Positions 1-15,000 of a DNA stretch of 64,000 nt are shown in pieces. Origin of the DNA: Siphonodentalium dalli (Eukaryota > Mollusca > Scaphopoda > Gadilida > Siphonodentaliidae); NCBI GenBank assembly GCA_032622095.1, contig CP136063.1, positions 118,628,723 to 118,692,722 of the forward strand. The letters run 5' to 3'. Under the pieces are notes generated by a model. It did not search any database. It had not been told where the DNA came from and saw only the letters and a program-made list of their open reading frames with translations. Made by a program: the position numbers and the translations under genes. Position 1 is the first letter of the stretch; each line of letters opens with the position of its first letter.

Positions 1-52
1 TCCATTTCGTCACTGATAGTGATAGATTTCGTCCTCCTGTGAAGAAACCAAA
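1..52 (+). CDS. NBAS: NBAS exon 1 of window (5' end cut off)
   Basis: Reading from base 3 gives HFVTDSDRFRPPVKKP and then two bases of a lysine codon; bases 1-2 finish a codon begun outside the window. The donor is aa|gtaagt at 53. The string HFxTDSDRF is a hallmark of NBAS just upstream of the Sec39 region. The split codon is completed by the first base of the next exon (aa+a, Lys). The exon's 5' border is outside the window. Confidence 0.85.
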
Positions 53-3000
53 GTAAGTTCCTTATATAAGCAAGGTTATAAACTCACCTCAAAGGCCATG
101 CACAAAGTCAAGTTCCAGTTTATCAGGCCCGCACACATGGTGAGAAACCCCACGTGATCAACCTTTTATTCGTGTTTTATATGTCAGGAAAAATTATAAT
201 TGCTACAAAATAATTGCGGTATGTTGATTCAAACTTCCTCTGAATTGAGATTGAGCATGCATGTTTCCAGATTCAAATTTCTGATTAATACATTACATGA
301 CCATCGAGATGAATTCCATGGGCAAACTTCTAAAAAAATGTGTCAATGATACTTGATTCCCACTCATTCTTTTGTGGTGATGTTCAGCTCAGAAGTTCAG
401 CAAACAACCTTAGCCTAATTGTTGAAGCTTTATTTTGCTTTTCAGATGATAACTTTAGTTTTAGTTATGTATGTTTTGTATGTGTTCAGTCACATACAGG
501 CTGAAAATCCCGTTTGTGTTCGGAATAGAGAGATTTCAGATTACAGAGGTAAATATTAGTGAGTATTCAGCCTGGACAATTCGTTCCGGATTTGGTTTAT
601 AGTTGGTCTGGTTTTGGATAGGGATTTGGTTTGTATAGGGTCCAGTATGGAGAGGGATTTGGTTTATAGAGGAATCCAGTTTAGTGAGGGATTTGTTTTA
701 TAGTGGGTCCAGTATGGAGAGGCATTTGTTTTATTGAAGGTCTGGTTTGGAGAGGGATTTGGTTTATACAGGGTCCTGTTTTGAGTGGGATTTGATTTAT
801 AGAGGATCCGGTTTGGAGGGGTTTTACTGTTTGGAGAGGGATTTGGTTTATGTAGGGTCTGGTTTAGAGTGGGATTTGGTTTATAGAGGGTCCTGGATGT
901 AGAGGGATTTGATTTATAGAGGGTCCAGTTTGGAGAGGTTTTACTGTCTAGAGAGGGATTTGGTTTATAGAGGGTCCTGTTTGGAGAAGGATTTGGTTTA
1001 TAGAGGGTCCAGCATGCAGAGGAATTTGGTTTATTGAGGGTCTGTTGTGGAGAGGGATTTGGTTAATAGAGGGTCCAATATGGAGAGGAATTTGTTTTAT
1101 TGAGGGTCTGGTTTGGAGAGGGATTTGGTTTTAAAATGGTCTGGATTGGAGAGGGATTTTGTTTATAGAGTGTCCTGTTTGTAGAATTTGAAATTGGGTG
1201 AGTTTGTCAATGTTTAAAGTAATTTCTATGTTGTGTAATGTTATATAAAATACACAATCAAGTAGTATATTAAATCCAGTATATGTACACTTGAATACAC
1301 TTACAAATGACTGCTTTATTTGTCAAAGTATTCCATATTCTATCACCGATGACAAGTTACTACAACATGTGTACGGTGTAGATCTATTTGTTCTGTTTAT
1401 TTCTGACCAGCTATATCACCTTCACACTACCATCAGCTAATTAGTGTCTCATGTTAACTGAATAAATTAAAACAATCCTTTGTATGTATTATGGCCAAGA
1501 AATGTAATTTTCTCCCAGTATAATTTTTATCAATAATAATCAATATAAAATTGGTAAGTTAGTTCTTAAAATGAAGATAAACAAAATGCATTGAATCATT
1601 ATTTTTGAAAATGGTGCGCCAATTTTTGATAGAGGGTCCGGTTTGGAGCTGGTCTGGTTTGGAGATGGTTCGGTCTGATACAGGTCCTGATTGGAGAGGT
1701 TTTACTGTATATAATAAATGCATCCATTATTATTACAACACTGCATAAAATCTCTTATAAATATATTCATGGTTTAAAATTTCTAAAGAATAACTTTTCA
1801 CTTCTGGTTAATATTTGCAATCGTTGTTCTTTTTTTCAGAATCGTTAATCGAACATACAGACTTGTGTGCTTGAAACGTACTACCCCAGAAGAGTTGTAT
1901 TCTAGGAAGGTAAACCCATCTTTATTTAAGTAAAAATTATTATGATGTTTGCCATATTTTTCAGAAGTTATGACCGTCTATCTTGTTTATTGATATAATT
2001 TCAGGAACTTCTTGATCCGTGACTCTTGAGTCTTGTAAAAAGTTTATGCAGACTAAAGTTTTCAGTGGCACAAACTTTGTGTTTCCACCAGACTACAAAG
2101 TTGTTTCCTAATGGTGTTTCCAATCCCATGTGCCAGCAGAATTCATCTAGGTAAACACGCAGCTTCATTTACAATCATTTCACACCATCCATGCCTCAAA
2201 TGAGTAGTCGATAGTTATTGTGAATAAGCCAATCCTGCTCTAAAACACATTACAACTAATTTACTGTATCATCAACATAGAGAACTCTGTATATAGGATG
2301 AGAATATGTCCCTATTAATTTTTTCTCTATGTCATTTTTATCAGATAAACAATGAAGAATATGGAGAGGCTCTTCAGCTGGCTAAAGCTTATGGACTGGA
2401 CTGCGATCTTGTCTACCAACGGCAATGGAGAAAGGCTGAAGTATCAGTGGCATCTATACAGGACTATTTGGTAAGAAAAATATTAATTTATTTTCATTCA
2501 GATGCTTCTACAGTGCTTCAGGCATCTTGTTGACCAGATAATTCTTTTGTTCAAGTTTTTGGAAATTTTTCAGAAACTTTGGCCTTATTGAAAAAGCTAA
2601 ATATAGGATTGTTGAGAAACACAAAACTAAAAATACATTAGAAAAAATAATAAATAAAAAAAATAACCAAAAGGAAAGAAAGAGAATAAAAAGGCACATT
2701 CAAAAACAAAATCATTGATAAAATACCAACACAAATCTGTATTGATTTGTATTTTGTACCTTAATGCAGTAAAGTATTGTCAACTGATTAAGAAAGGATG
2801 CTGTAACATCACCTAATTATCATTGTTTTTCACAAGTAAGCATGGGTCACTTCAGGTAATTTTTTGTCCAAACATACACAGGCGAGCAGCTACTGATTAA
2901 CTAATAACGAATGTAAGGGTTTTAGTGAGATCTGGTGATTTTCCAAAGAGATAATTTCTGACATAGGCTTGAAACTTTTTGGGTAAAAAGTTTGGACAAA

Positions 3001-6000
3001 TGTAATATTCTTGGGCCATTTATAAAAAAAATCTGGCCATTAACCAACAATAATTTTGAAACTGCAGGGCTTCCATTTGACTGCTATTGCACATATTGCT
3101 AGATTACTGCCTATAAAATGTTCAGTGTGACCTAACATATTCAACAAGTAGTAATTGGAAATATAATTGGAAGTGGTCATTTATATGAATTATCTTAAGA
3201 CAGATGTTTTGGGATGGTTTGATGGTTTTATTTTCATAGAACAGGCACCTGAATGGGCACATATTGTATACCTTCAAGATAATATAAAACTAATTTGTAA
3301 GGAGGAATATTGAAAAAATGTGAAAATGTCTACATGGGTGTCTATATGACAACAAAAGAGCTTTTTCTTTTAGAGTAAAATAAGTAAGAGAGCATGGGTC
3401 CTTCATGAGTGTTTGGAGAGAGTTCCAGAGAACATTGATGCCATGAGGGAATTATTACAGTTTGGATTACGTGGGACTGAGATTCAAGCATTGATAACGA
3501 TTGGTAAACGAGAGGATAATGGGAGGTAAGTCTTGTTATCCCCAAAAATTGGGATCTCTTAATCATACTTCACAAAAATTGTGTTAATCAAAACGTAAAC
3601 AAATAAAACAAGAAGGAAAAAAAAGCAATAGCTTGATAACATTGCAAGTCCAAGTATAGCTAGCCTACAATTTAGGAAAAAAATAGTTATGCAAAAGTGC
3701 CTAATAATTATTGTAGTTTTTGCAGTCTGATGTGTATTAGAGTTAATTCTTTTGTTTACGCGATATCTTTACTGGAGGGATCTAAGGAAGAGGCCCGCAG
3801 AGAGAAATCATAAACTTTTCAAGTATTAAACTGAAGTGTATTAATTCCTTCTTAATCGTTAAAATATTACAGCGTAGGCCTATATATCTAGGGCTTGTGA
3901 TTGAAACCCTCTGTTAATTGGTATGTGTCGTGGTATTGTCATTTTTAGTAATTTTTAATTTACTGGCAGTCATTCTTTCTCCACACAAAAGGCTTCATGA
4001 TGTTTTAACCAACAGTTGTTGAATTACGCACATTTGATTTTTAATTGCACTCATCTAACGCATAATGTATGACAATATTCAAGTGGCATAAATTAGCTTC
4101 CGAAATTTGTACCACACAACGAAGAAGCAGCTAGAATACCCAACTTGTATTTCTTGCTCAATTTCACATCACACTATATTCCGCTCATTGCATTTCCACA
4201 TAAATTATCTCATTTCACACCACTTTTGTCATTTCAAAGTACACGTTAGTCATCATTATTCGTTATATAATCTAATAATCTAGCAAATCGAGTTCGTAAT
4301 CAGCACATTCAAACAGTTTTTATTTAATGATCACTATTTATTTATAGTACACAGGCATTTAATCACCAATATTGCGATACTTCATATGTAATTATCAACT
4401 CGTTGCGCGATTGGTGTAATTATTTTAAGCTCCACCCACAGCTGTCACTGCTTAGAAAAACAGGTGATACTCACCGGAAAATAGAGTCATGTGACCATGC
4501 CAATCAGCTGATTGGTCATGTGACTTACCTGAGTAAAATCTTTGGCTACTTATGCCATTTTTGATTATGTCAAAAAAATATTTAAATAATTTTAAATATG
4601 TATAATTAGTATTATGAAGAGAAAAAAAATATTTTTTTGACAAAATAATTCCTTTAAGATGACAGGCACAGACACCATATGGATTTAAATTCCTTTGAAG
4701 GGATGGTTTGACAATAGGTTAACTCTATCTTTACTAATTGGATTCTCCTATTCAATTGTAACATTATACATTGGAATGGCCTTCTATTCATTTGGAGGGG
4801 TGTTCAGGAAAAGTTATAAGATGACAGACAGTATGATGAAAAAATAATACAAGTGCAGAATAATTCATATTCATTGGTGGAAAATATTCAGATGAGTTCA
4901 ACAAATGGTCGTTTGTTGAACTTGTTATCTGAGAATTCCTAAGGGAACTACTCGCCAATGAGTATTTAATGTAGAAAGGGTTAACAGCCTAATTATAATG
5001 ATATTAGTTGAATATCCCCACAAATGAAGGAATGAGAATCAAGTAACTTCTCATCTGAAAGTATCTAGTAATCAAAGGGTTGACCCTTCCATGGCTGGAG
5101 CTTTCTAAAATTTTGCGAAAACCCTGTGCCAAGGCATTCTCTTATATATGCGAGTCTCCCTATTGACCATGTAAGCCAGTGTATTCTCTTAAATATGCGA
5201 GGCTCCCTATCACATATATAAGAGAATGAACTGGCAAATGATCTTTAATGTTGCGCCAGCGCAGCTTCCATCATAAAAGAGTTAATCTTTAAATTACTAT
5301 ATGGCATAAACTACTAGGCAAGTCATGGATTACCACATGGAACGGGTGTTTAATAAATGCAGAACATATATAAGTGCATGAGAATCAACCATATGATGAT
5401 GACCTGGAAGAGTTTGTGTTTGTTGATAATGGCTTACTACGTCACTCTGTTTTAGATTCATTCTGACTGACCCCGCTGATGGCCTATATGAGGACGATGA
5501 CATGGATGAATTCGATCCTCAAACAAATGTGATAAGAGAAGAAAGAAAGAAGACGTATATGCAAGAACTCGTCAAACAAGTTAATTTATCTAAGTAAGAA
5601 TAGCTTTGGTATAATATATATATGCATTTGAGGGGGACAAGGGCTCATATCACCTTGAGTGCAATGCCATGTTTTATAAGAATTCCAAGTGGTAAATTAA
5701 ACCATTTGCACTATCTTTGAAAATGCATAAAAGTTTCTTGTTCTTATTATACCCTCACGCAAAGATTAGGGAGTACACTGGATTACTTGCATCCATGTGT
5801 GTGTTTCATTCATCCATGTGTGGGTTCATTCATTCATTCAATGTGTAAGTGTGTTCATTCATCCGGTTGTGTGTTCATTCATCCATTTGTGAGTTCATTC
5901 ATCTGTCTGTGTGCTCATTCATCTGTATGTGTGTTCATTCATTCGGCTGTGTGTTCATTCATATGTCTATGTTCATTCATCTGTATGTGTGTTCAGTCAC

Positions 6001-9000
6001 CCGGTTGTGTGTTCATTCATCTGTATGTGTGTTCACTCATCTGTATGTGTGTTCATTCATCTGTATGTGTGTTCATTTATCTGTATGTTTGTTCATTCAT
6101 CTGTATGTGTGTTCATTCATTCGGTTGTGTGTTCATTCATCTGTATGTGTGTTCATTCATTCGGTTGTGTGTTCATTCATCTGTCTGTGCTCATTCATCT
6201 GTATGTGTGTTCATTCATTCGGTTGTGTGTTCATTCATCTGTCTGTATGTTCATTCATCTGTATGTGTGTTCAGTCACCCAGTTGTGTGTTCATTCATCT
6301 GTATGTGTGTTCACTCATCTGTATGTGTGTTCATTCATCTGTATGTGTGTTCATTTATCTGTATGTTTGTTTATTCATCTGTATGTGTGTTCATTTATCT
6401 GTATGTGTGTTCATTCATCTGTATGTGTGTACATTCTTCTGTATTTGTGTTCATTTATCTGTATGTGCGTTCATTCATCTGTATGTTTGTTCATTCATCT
6501 GTATGTGTGATCATTCATCTGGTTGTGTGATCATTCATCTGGTTCTATGATCATTCATCCGTCTATATGTTCATTCATCTGGTTGTGTGTTCATTCATCC
6601 AGTTGTGTGTTCATTCATCTGGTTGTGTGTTCATTCATCTGGTTGTGTGTTCATTCATCCAGCTGTGTTCATCTGGTTGTGTGTTCATTCATCCGTTTAT
6701 GTGTTCATTCATCTGGTTGTGTGATCATTCACCTGGTTGTGTGTTCATTCATCCGTTTATGTGTTCATTCATCTGGTTGTGTGTTCATTCATCTGGTTGT
6801 GTGTCCATCATTCATCCGGTTATGTGTTCATTCATCTGTTCATGTGTTCATTTATCCATTTGTGTTCATTCATCTGGTTGTGTGTTCATTCATCCGGTTA
6901 TGTGATAATTCATCCGGTTTTGTGTTCATTCATCCGGTTGTGTATCCATTCATCTGGTTGTGTGTTCATTCATCTGACTATGTATTCATTCATCCGTTCA
7001 TGTGTTCATTCATCCGGTTGTGTATTCATTCATCTAGTTGTGTGTTCATTCATCTGGTTACGTGTTCATTCAATTGTTTGTGTTCACAAATGTGATAAGA
7101 GAAGAATGAAAGAAGACGTATATGCAAGAACTCGTCAAACAAGTTGATTTATCCAAGTCAGAATAGCTTTGGTATACTATAATATATATATGCATTTGAG
7201 GGTGACAAGGGCTCATAGCACCTTCAGGTTTTATAAGAATTCCAAGTGGTAAATCAAACCATTTGCACTATCTTTGAAAATGCATAAACGTTTCTTCTTA
7301 TTATACATTCACATGAAGATTAGGGAGTATACTTGATTACTTGCATCTGTTTGTGTGATCATTCATTCATCTGTGTGTGTGTTCATTCATTCATCTGTCT
7401 GTCTGTTCAGTCATCCGGTTGTGTGTTCATCCATCTGTTTGTGTATTAATTCATCTGTTTGTGTGTTCATATATCCAGTCACGTGTTCATTCATCTGGTT
7501 GTGTGTTCATTCATCCTTTTTGTGTGTTCATTTTTCCCGGTTATGTGTTCATTCATCCGGTTGTGTGTTCATTCATCCATTTGTGTGTTTATTCACTCGT
7601 TTGTGTGTTTATCTGGTTGTGTGTTCGTTCATCCATTTGTGTGTTCATTCATCTGTTTGTGTGTTCATTCATATGTTTGTGTGTTCATTCATCCAGTTAT
7701 GTGTTCAATCATCTGTTTGTGTGTTCATTCATCTGTTTGTGTGTTCATTCATCTGTTTGTGTGTCCATTCATCTGTTTGTGTGTTCATTCATCTGTTTGT
7801 GTGTTCATTCATATGTTTGTGTGTTCATTCATCCAGTTATGTGTTCAATCATCTGTTTGTGTGTTCATTCATCCATTTGGGTGTTCATTCATATGTTTGT
7901 GTGTTCATTCATATGTGTGTGTGTTCATTCATCCAGTTATGTGTTCATTCATCTGTTTGTGTGTTCATTCACCCATTTGTGTGTTCATTTATCCGTTTTT
8001 GTGTACATTCATTCATTTGTGTGTTCATTCATCTATTTGAGTTCATTCATCTGTTTGTCAGTACAGTGTCTGCCCAAGTTACTATATGTCAATGAAATTT
8101 GTTTCGGATGTTCACGATCACAAGGACTTCCAAACAAGTGTTATTAATTGGTGAGGTCTGTATCTTCCATTTTAGAGTTTTTTTTTTTTTAAACTGGAAA
8201 TGTTTATTTTCTTTTCATCCAGGGATTATAAGATATTATTAAATTTAGATTTAATGTTTGATACCATTAAGACTTTCAGAGGAAGATAATTGTTTTTCAC
8301 ATTTCCATTTTAGAGATCTTTTTATTTGTTTATTTGGAAATGTTGATTTTGTTATCCATTCGTGCAGATATAGTACAGATCTCCACCAACAGGACAGGTA
8401 GATGATGTTAGTACCAGTAAATGTTGGGAGAAATTAAATAATAAATGATACACACCAGTGGCTTATGTATATATGTTTAGATGTTGAGCAAATTTGTTCA
8501 TGTTGCCTTGAGAAGGATGCTTAGTGGACATTTCAAAGATTATGTTGCGTATAACTGTCATTAGTATTGATAACAGTTCACAGATCATATTATATGTTCA
8601 CACCTACTCCCATTTTGTTAACTAATTTGATTTATTTTGTTGTCGCTCGGTTATAGTCCTGTCTTTGGATTGAATTTAATTGTTACAAATGAATGCCTTT
8701 ATTAACCATTCCATGACTGGAGCTTCCTAAAAGTTTGCGAAAACTCTGTGCCAATGCATTCACTTATATACATGTGAGTTTCCCATACAGAGCCTCACAT
8801 TTATAAGAGAATACATTGGCCGAACAATATTTACCTTGACCTTGTAAGCCAGTGCATTCTCTTATATATGCGAGGCTCCCTATTGAGACTCGCATATATA
8901 AGAGAATGCACTGGCACAGGATCTTTAATGCTGCACCAGCGCATCTCCCATCATGAACGGGGTTAATTATTAATGTTTGTGAATATGTGAATTTTTTAAT

Positions 9001-12000
9001 TCAGTATGAACCTAGACCAGAGAGAGCTGTGTCGTGTCAGGTTGAAACTTCTCCAGTATATGGATCGATTGAAAACATATGAGGTAAGCATTTGGTGTTA
9101 GTTTTTATTTTTGTCCTTCGACATTCCGTTGGAGGACTGTAGTAATGACCCTCGTCCGTGCGTGTGTGCATCCGGAACTTTGTCTGAGCCTTTATTTTGT
9201 CAATTTCTGGTCAATTATTTTATAAACTTGGTACATATATCAACCAGCAAGGGAACCTGTGCACATGCGATTTTGAGTTTGTTTGGACTCATTGTGGTTG
9301 AGTTATTGCCCTTTTTCGACATAGAATCATACATCCTGGGACTTATTTTTTGTCTGAGACTGTATTTCGTCATTTTCCAGTCAATTATTTTTAAAACTGG
9401 GCACAGATGTCAACCAGCATTGGATCCTGAAAACCTTCGAATTGTGTTCAGTCGGAGTAATTATGGCGGAGTTATTGCCATTTTTCGATATAGAAATGTT
9501 TTATGTTTTTATTATGGAGTTTTTGACCCTTTCTCAACAAATTGAAGATGGGCAACATATTTAGTGAATATGCACTTTGTATCATATTGGTGTAATCATT
9601 TCCTCCTACAGTTTGTATTATAGGGATCAGAAACCTATAAATCCTTCGAACCTGCCATCTTCGTCATTGTCAGCGACCCTTTATTTAAATTAATAATGAA
9701 ACAAAGCTTTGTTTCGTAGATAGGCTATCTGATTTCGTGACATCGCCATTTTTTTTTACATAATACGAGGAGCATTTTTTTTTTAGATGCGAGCAATTGT
9801 CGCACAGTAGAACGGTGGGCTTACAGCATTAATACATTGTCATAACCGGAAGTCGAGAGGCCAACCCAAAATGGTCTTATGTGTAACCTCTCATGACCAT
9901 CAGCAACCGCCATCAACACCACGATGATCTCACCAATATTTTCCTATATACAAACATCATCTAATCATTATTATTTTTTGATTGATAAGGGCAGATATGC
10001 CTATACTGAATTTATAACGGGTCGACTCACTCTACTGGATCCAATTCTCGGATTCTCGCTCTCCGTCAGAGGCAGAAAGATTTGGATACTTGTCAGTTGA
10101 ACAACGTATATAAGAAGTTTTAATTTTCACCACAAATAAATGGGTATTTGACATAAAATAAAATAACTTGAGCGAAATTTCTACTATATCACCCTACTTG
10201 ATACTGTAGCCATGCTTGATTAAGCCGTATTTTCGCACCGATGCGAGATGCCCAATCGTGACAGCCACAACACAATCTACGTGTACCACAAGCTTTATTT
10301 TCCAACTAATGCTCAGCCTAGATACTGTACAGTACTGTAGAGACTAATATTCAAGGAAATAACATAATCTTTAATATGGAATTAATTGTTATCATAAGAC
10401 GGTATAGTACATACATGCATCTGATAATCCATAGATATCCTCTTATTTTCTTGAATCGAAAGAAATCACATAATTATGAACAAAGTAGAAGATACATTCA
10501 GGTCCATGCAAAAATCGGTCAATGGGGAAAGTTACACAATGACATGGTTCGCTGACGTCGGTTGAAAACCACATGATGACATCTTATGAATGAAATGAAC
10601 ATTGTGAAATGGACACGTTTCTGCATCTAGCCTGAGTATCTCAAGTGGAGGGCTTCCCAGCACCAAGAAATATAACGGTTAATTTTAGTAAAATGCTCCC
10701 TGTTCCATTCACAACAACATGGAACTATTTTCACTACTTTAATGTTGGTATCATACTGTGATAGTGTTATATGGGTTTAAAAAAGTGAGATGATGAATCT
10801 GTTTGTTTACATCATGAATCATGGATTTCTCAGATACCCAGATGTACGATTGGCCTAATTTATGTACAAAATTATGATTAGGGTCCATTTTTTGACGAAC
10901 CGTTTTGTACTGAGTGTAATTAAAAATAATCACCCCACAAAATAAGCTTTATGTGAAACTTATTTGGTGGGAATCTATAAAGTGATCTTGATTAGAATTT
11001 TATAAACACCAGAGATACACTCATGTGATTAGTTTAGGTTCGATAATTACATTTAATTACTACATTCAGAACCGCTTTTATCTAATCATCGTTTAGTGTA
11101 CAAACACATTTGACAGCTTATGTATGCCTGGATCTGAGATAACCTTTCACTCTTTAGTATATTTTTTTACAGTGGTACATTGAATTAAATCATCTTTAGG
11201 GAAAACTCATTGTCAATGACTATTATAGTTGATATACTAACAAGATGTCCTATGTTTAATATATTTCAATAACAAAATATATTTGGAGCATTGACACCGC
11301 ATTGCATGGCTTTGTCTTATTACAGCACATACTTGGTGGTGAGCGAGCTTCAGAGAGATTTGAATGTAAGTTCTTCGAGAAATTCAGATCACAGAACATT
11401 ATTGAGGCTGCTGTTGAGTATGCACAGGTGAGCAACCAGAAATGACTTAAGTTTTTTGAACTCCGATTCCTCTAAATTTAGTCCAATTATGGACTAATAG
11501 TTAGTTATATTTAAGTGAAATGTGTCGACACCAGAATAGATGTTGATATGCATTTTGAGTATTTAGTTTTTATGTTAATTTATATTGTACATTTTACATG
11601 TTATAGCACATTTTAGCTCACCTGAGACGAAGTCATCACTCCTCGTCCGTCGTCCATCCGTCGCTCCGTCCGTCCATCCGTCAACAATACTTTGAACATC
11701 TTCTCCTCTGGAACCATAAGACTGAATTGGTTCATATTTGGTGTGGATGTTCCCTTGGTGACTCTCATTCAGATTTGTTCAAATGAGGTCACTGGGTCAA
11801 ACAGTCGCGAAACCAGGGCCATAACTCTATTCCTCCATAGTAATTCTTACAACGACTTCTTGTCCAGAACCATTGGGCCGATTTAGCTAATACTTGGTAT
11901 GGAGGGTCCTTGGGTGACTGGTGTTCAGATTTGTTCAAATGAGGTCACCCGGTCAATTAGTTGAGAAACCAGGGCCATAACTCATAGTAATTCTTCGAAT

Positions 12001-15000
12001 GATTTCTTCTAAAAAAATATTGGGCTAATTTAGCTTATATTTGGTACGGAGGGACCTTGGGTGACTGGGGTTCAGATTTGTTCAAATGGGGTCACTGGGT
12101 CAAATAGGGGCAGAGCCAGGGACATAACTCTAAACAAAATAATAACATTTTTGCATTTTGACCTTTGATTTTGTTTTAGACACATCACAGCTACCCCACC
12201 CTCCCTGCCACACCACGCTGTACCATACCATATTATCTCTGCCTAGTTCACCCCATTAAAATCCTTGTTTTGATCACAGCTGTAGGAGTATCACAAAGCT
12301 GTTTGTGCAGTTGTTAAAACCTAATTATCAAATGTCAACACCTCTCCTCAAGACATACTGGTAGCTGATGGTTTCATGAATGGAATTATTCACAGAGAAT
12401 GCACTGGCTTTCAAGGTCATGGGAATTTTGTTAAGCTAATGTAGTCAGGCATTGAAATAAATCATGTATGTCATATTCTCGCAGGGATGTCCCCACAGTG
12501 TTGGGGGGGAGGGGGGGGGGGGGTGATTGACAGATTTTTTCAATGAAATGTAATTTTGAAACAAAGCTATAGTCATCACTTCTCATCTGTCACCTGTTCA
12601 TCTGTCTGTCCATCCATCCATCTGTCAACAATTCTTTGAACATCTTCTCTAGATCATAAGACTGAATGAGTTCATATTTGGTGTGGATGTTCCCTAGGTG
12701 ACTCACATTCAGATTTATTCAAATGAGGTCACTCTGTCAAATGGTTGTGAAGCCAGGGCCATAACTCTTGCCCTCCATAGTAATTCTTAAAAACGACTTA
12801 TCATGTACCATCAGGTTGAATGGGTTCATATTTGGTATGAAGGGTTCTTTGGTGACTGTAGTTCAGATTTGATCAAATGGGGTCACCTGGTCAAATAGGG
12901 GCCAAGCAAAGGACAGTTTTCCTCTTAATATGCTTCCTTCACATGGACCATCAGGTTTATTTTACTGATATTTAGTATGAAGGGTTCTTTGGTGTCTGGG
13001 ATTCAAATTTATTCAGATGGGGTCACCAGGTTAAATAGGGTGGGACCAGGGACATAACTGTATGTCTCTATAGTAATACTTAAAATGTCTTCTCAAGAGA
13101 GGTTGGACTATTTAGCTTACATATAGTATGGAGGATCCTTTAGTGACTGAGATTCAGATTGAAGTCAACCCGTTAAGAAATGACGGGGCTATGGGGACTT
13201 AAGACTGTTGTGTCTAATAAAATCATTAAAATACAAAATTCATTAAAACATCTACCTTGGAACTACCTGACTGATTAATCTGACAAACATATAGTGTTTT
13301 TGGGTTCATGGATAATTGGGCTTTAAACATGTCTAAATGGTTTTATAAAAAGGCGGTTGTGAAATTGGAAATTTCCAACAATTGAAAAAGTTTGAGATGT
13401 CGGTTGTGAAATTCCAACCTAAGACTTGGTAGTCTGGAGCCTGGTAGGGAGGGGACATGTTGAGCTGGAGGAGGAGGAGGGGGGGGGGGTGATCAGTAGT
13501 GTACAGTTGGTAATTTAAAGGTAGATATTCACTGATCTACATACATGAAGCCTCTCTAGCCACATATCCTGTTTATATCTAATTCTTTTAAAGTGATTAT
13601 GAAAGTTCTGACTGTTGTGATCTCCAGAGTCCCAGTCTTATCAGTCTTTGCAGTCTGGTGAGCGACCCCACAGTCTTTGACTGTCTTGTATATTGTACAC
13701 ATTATAGTCATCTGAATCTTTTGTAGATATTTTTTAGATCTTTTAGATCTTTTGTAGATATCATCTATTCTTCTTGATATCTCATATTTGCTAGCACACA
13801 ATTGCTGTTAAGTGGGCAATATTATTGGGTAATTTTTGGTGGATAAGTTATTGTCCTTCTCATGTACGACTATTTCCAAGCTATCAAATATTATTATCAC
13901 TTTATAGTCTAATGCCATTGAACATCGGGCTGATAATGAGATTCTCTGTCCATTATCAGACCACTGGCCTGGCACATCACAAGTCAGTGATAATAATAGT
14001 AATAACATGACTGTCAGGCATTATGGTTAATTAAGGGCCCTCTTGGAATGATTAAAGCCTTCCTACATATTAGTGGCCCTCGACTTCATCTCAGGCTACT
14101 TATAGGCCCTTGGGCTGTTGATCATTCTTGTCATGCCGTTAGCACACCATAACACCTTTAAAATCATATTTTTGTTATAATGTAACAAAGTTCTGAGAAC
14201 TGTGGGTGCTATACATATGTGGGGTGGTAATTATATAAGCCTATGTAGATATTATATTATATCAGTTGTTTCATGCTATACACTTGATTAATTTCTGTTG
14301 AATTGTTATACCTTATCTCCGTCAAAGTTATCTTGCCCACTGAACTATATGGTATATTCCCAATTTTAACAAGGAAGGGTTAACAAACCGCTGAGTTGAA
14401 AATGGTACGAAAATTCTATGGTACATTTTATCATGTTTCATGACCTCCTGTAACCTCTGACCACGTGATCTCCAAATGACCATTTAACTCGACGCCAGAT
14501 TGCTCTCTCCCACTTTTTCCTTGTTAACAGGAGGGACAACATCACGAAGCTAAGTGTTGACAGATTTTTGTGTTATACGTAAAACATTATTTCCGGTTGA
14601 TTATTATTGATTGTGTGCAATTGACACAAGACTACGCGAGCGGGCATTTCTATAGCGTTTGACAAAAGATGGCATCTTTATATAATATTTGTCGCCGAAC
14701 ATACGAATAATAGATGCACATTTGGATATGACTAAAGACACTCATAGTTTTTTTATAGCAAGAATCTATTGCATACATGTGCGACTTATTCTATGGTCTA
14801 AGCGAGCGCGACGACACGTGCTACGGCTTGTATAGTAATAGTATCACGACATTAGGTGACTTACTTTCGGCCGTCTGATGGCTTTGTAAATTGTAGCTAC
14901 AATATATTTTTTTTATACTATGACAGTCGTAGTCTGGTGTACAACTGACGGAAGCAGTATTTAACTCTTGTAAAATAGGATTGTAAGGATATGCAATATA

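Larger units (their letters stand above)
1910..5455. other. NBAS introns 2-4, mostly unannotated
   Basis: Three introns (1910-2344, 2471-3373, 3526-5455) surround exons 3 and 4. They are AT-rich with no recognisable gene. The only element I can name is the decayed hairpin MITE at 5080-5285. Confidence 0.6.

Noticed and set aside
2508-2699. Minus-strand hydrophobic frame of 63 residues
   Set aside because: Phe/Leu-rich translation of an A-rich strand; typical chance product of AT-rich intron.
5787-7147. Several overlapping forward reading frames of 110-250 residues
   Set aside because: They are translations of the 20-bp minisatellite in all three registers; there is no signal of coding selection.
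7355-8147. Long forward frames rich in Cys, His and Phe
   Set aside because: Same reason: the second 20-bp minisatellite array.
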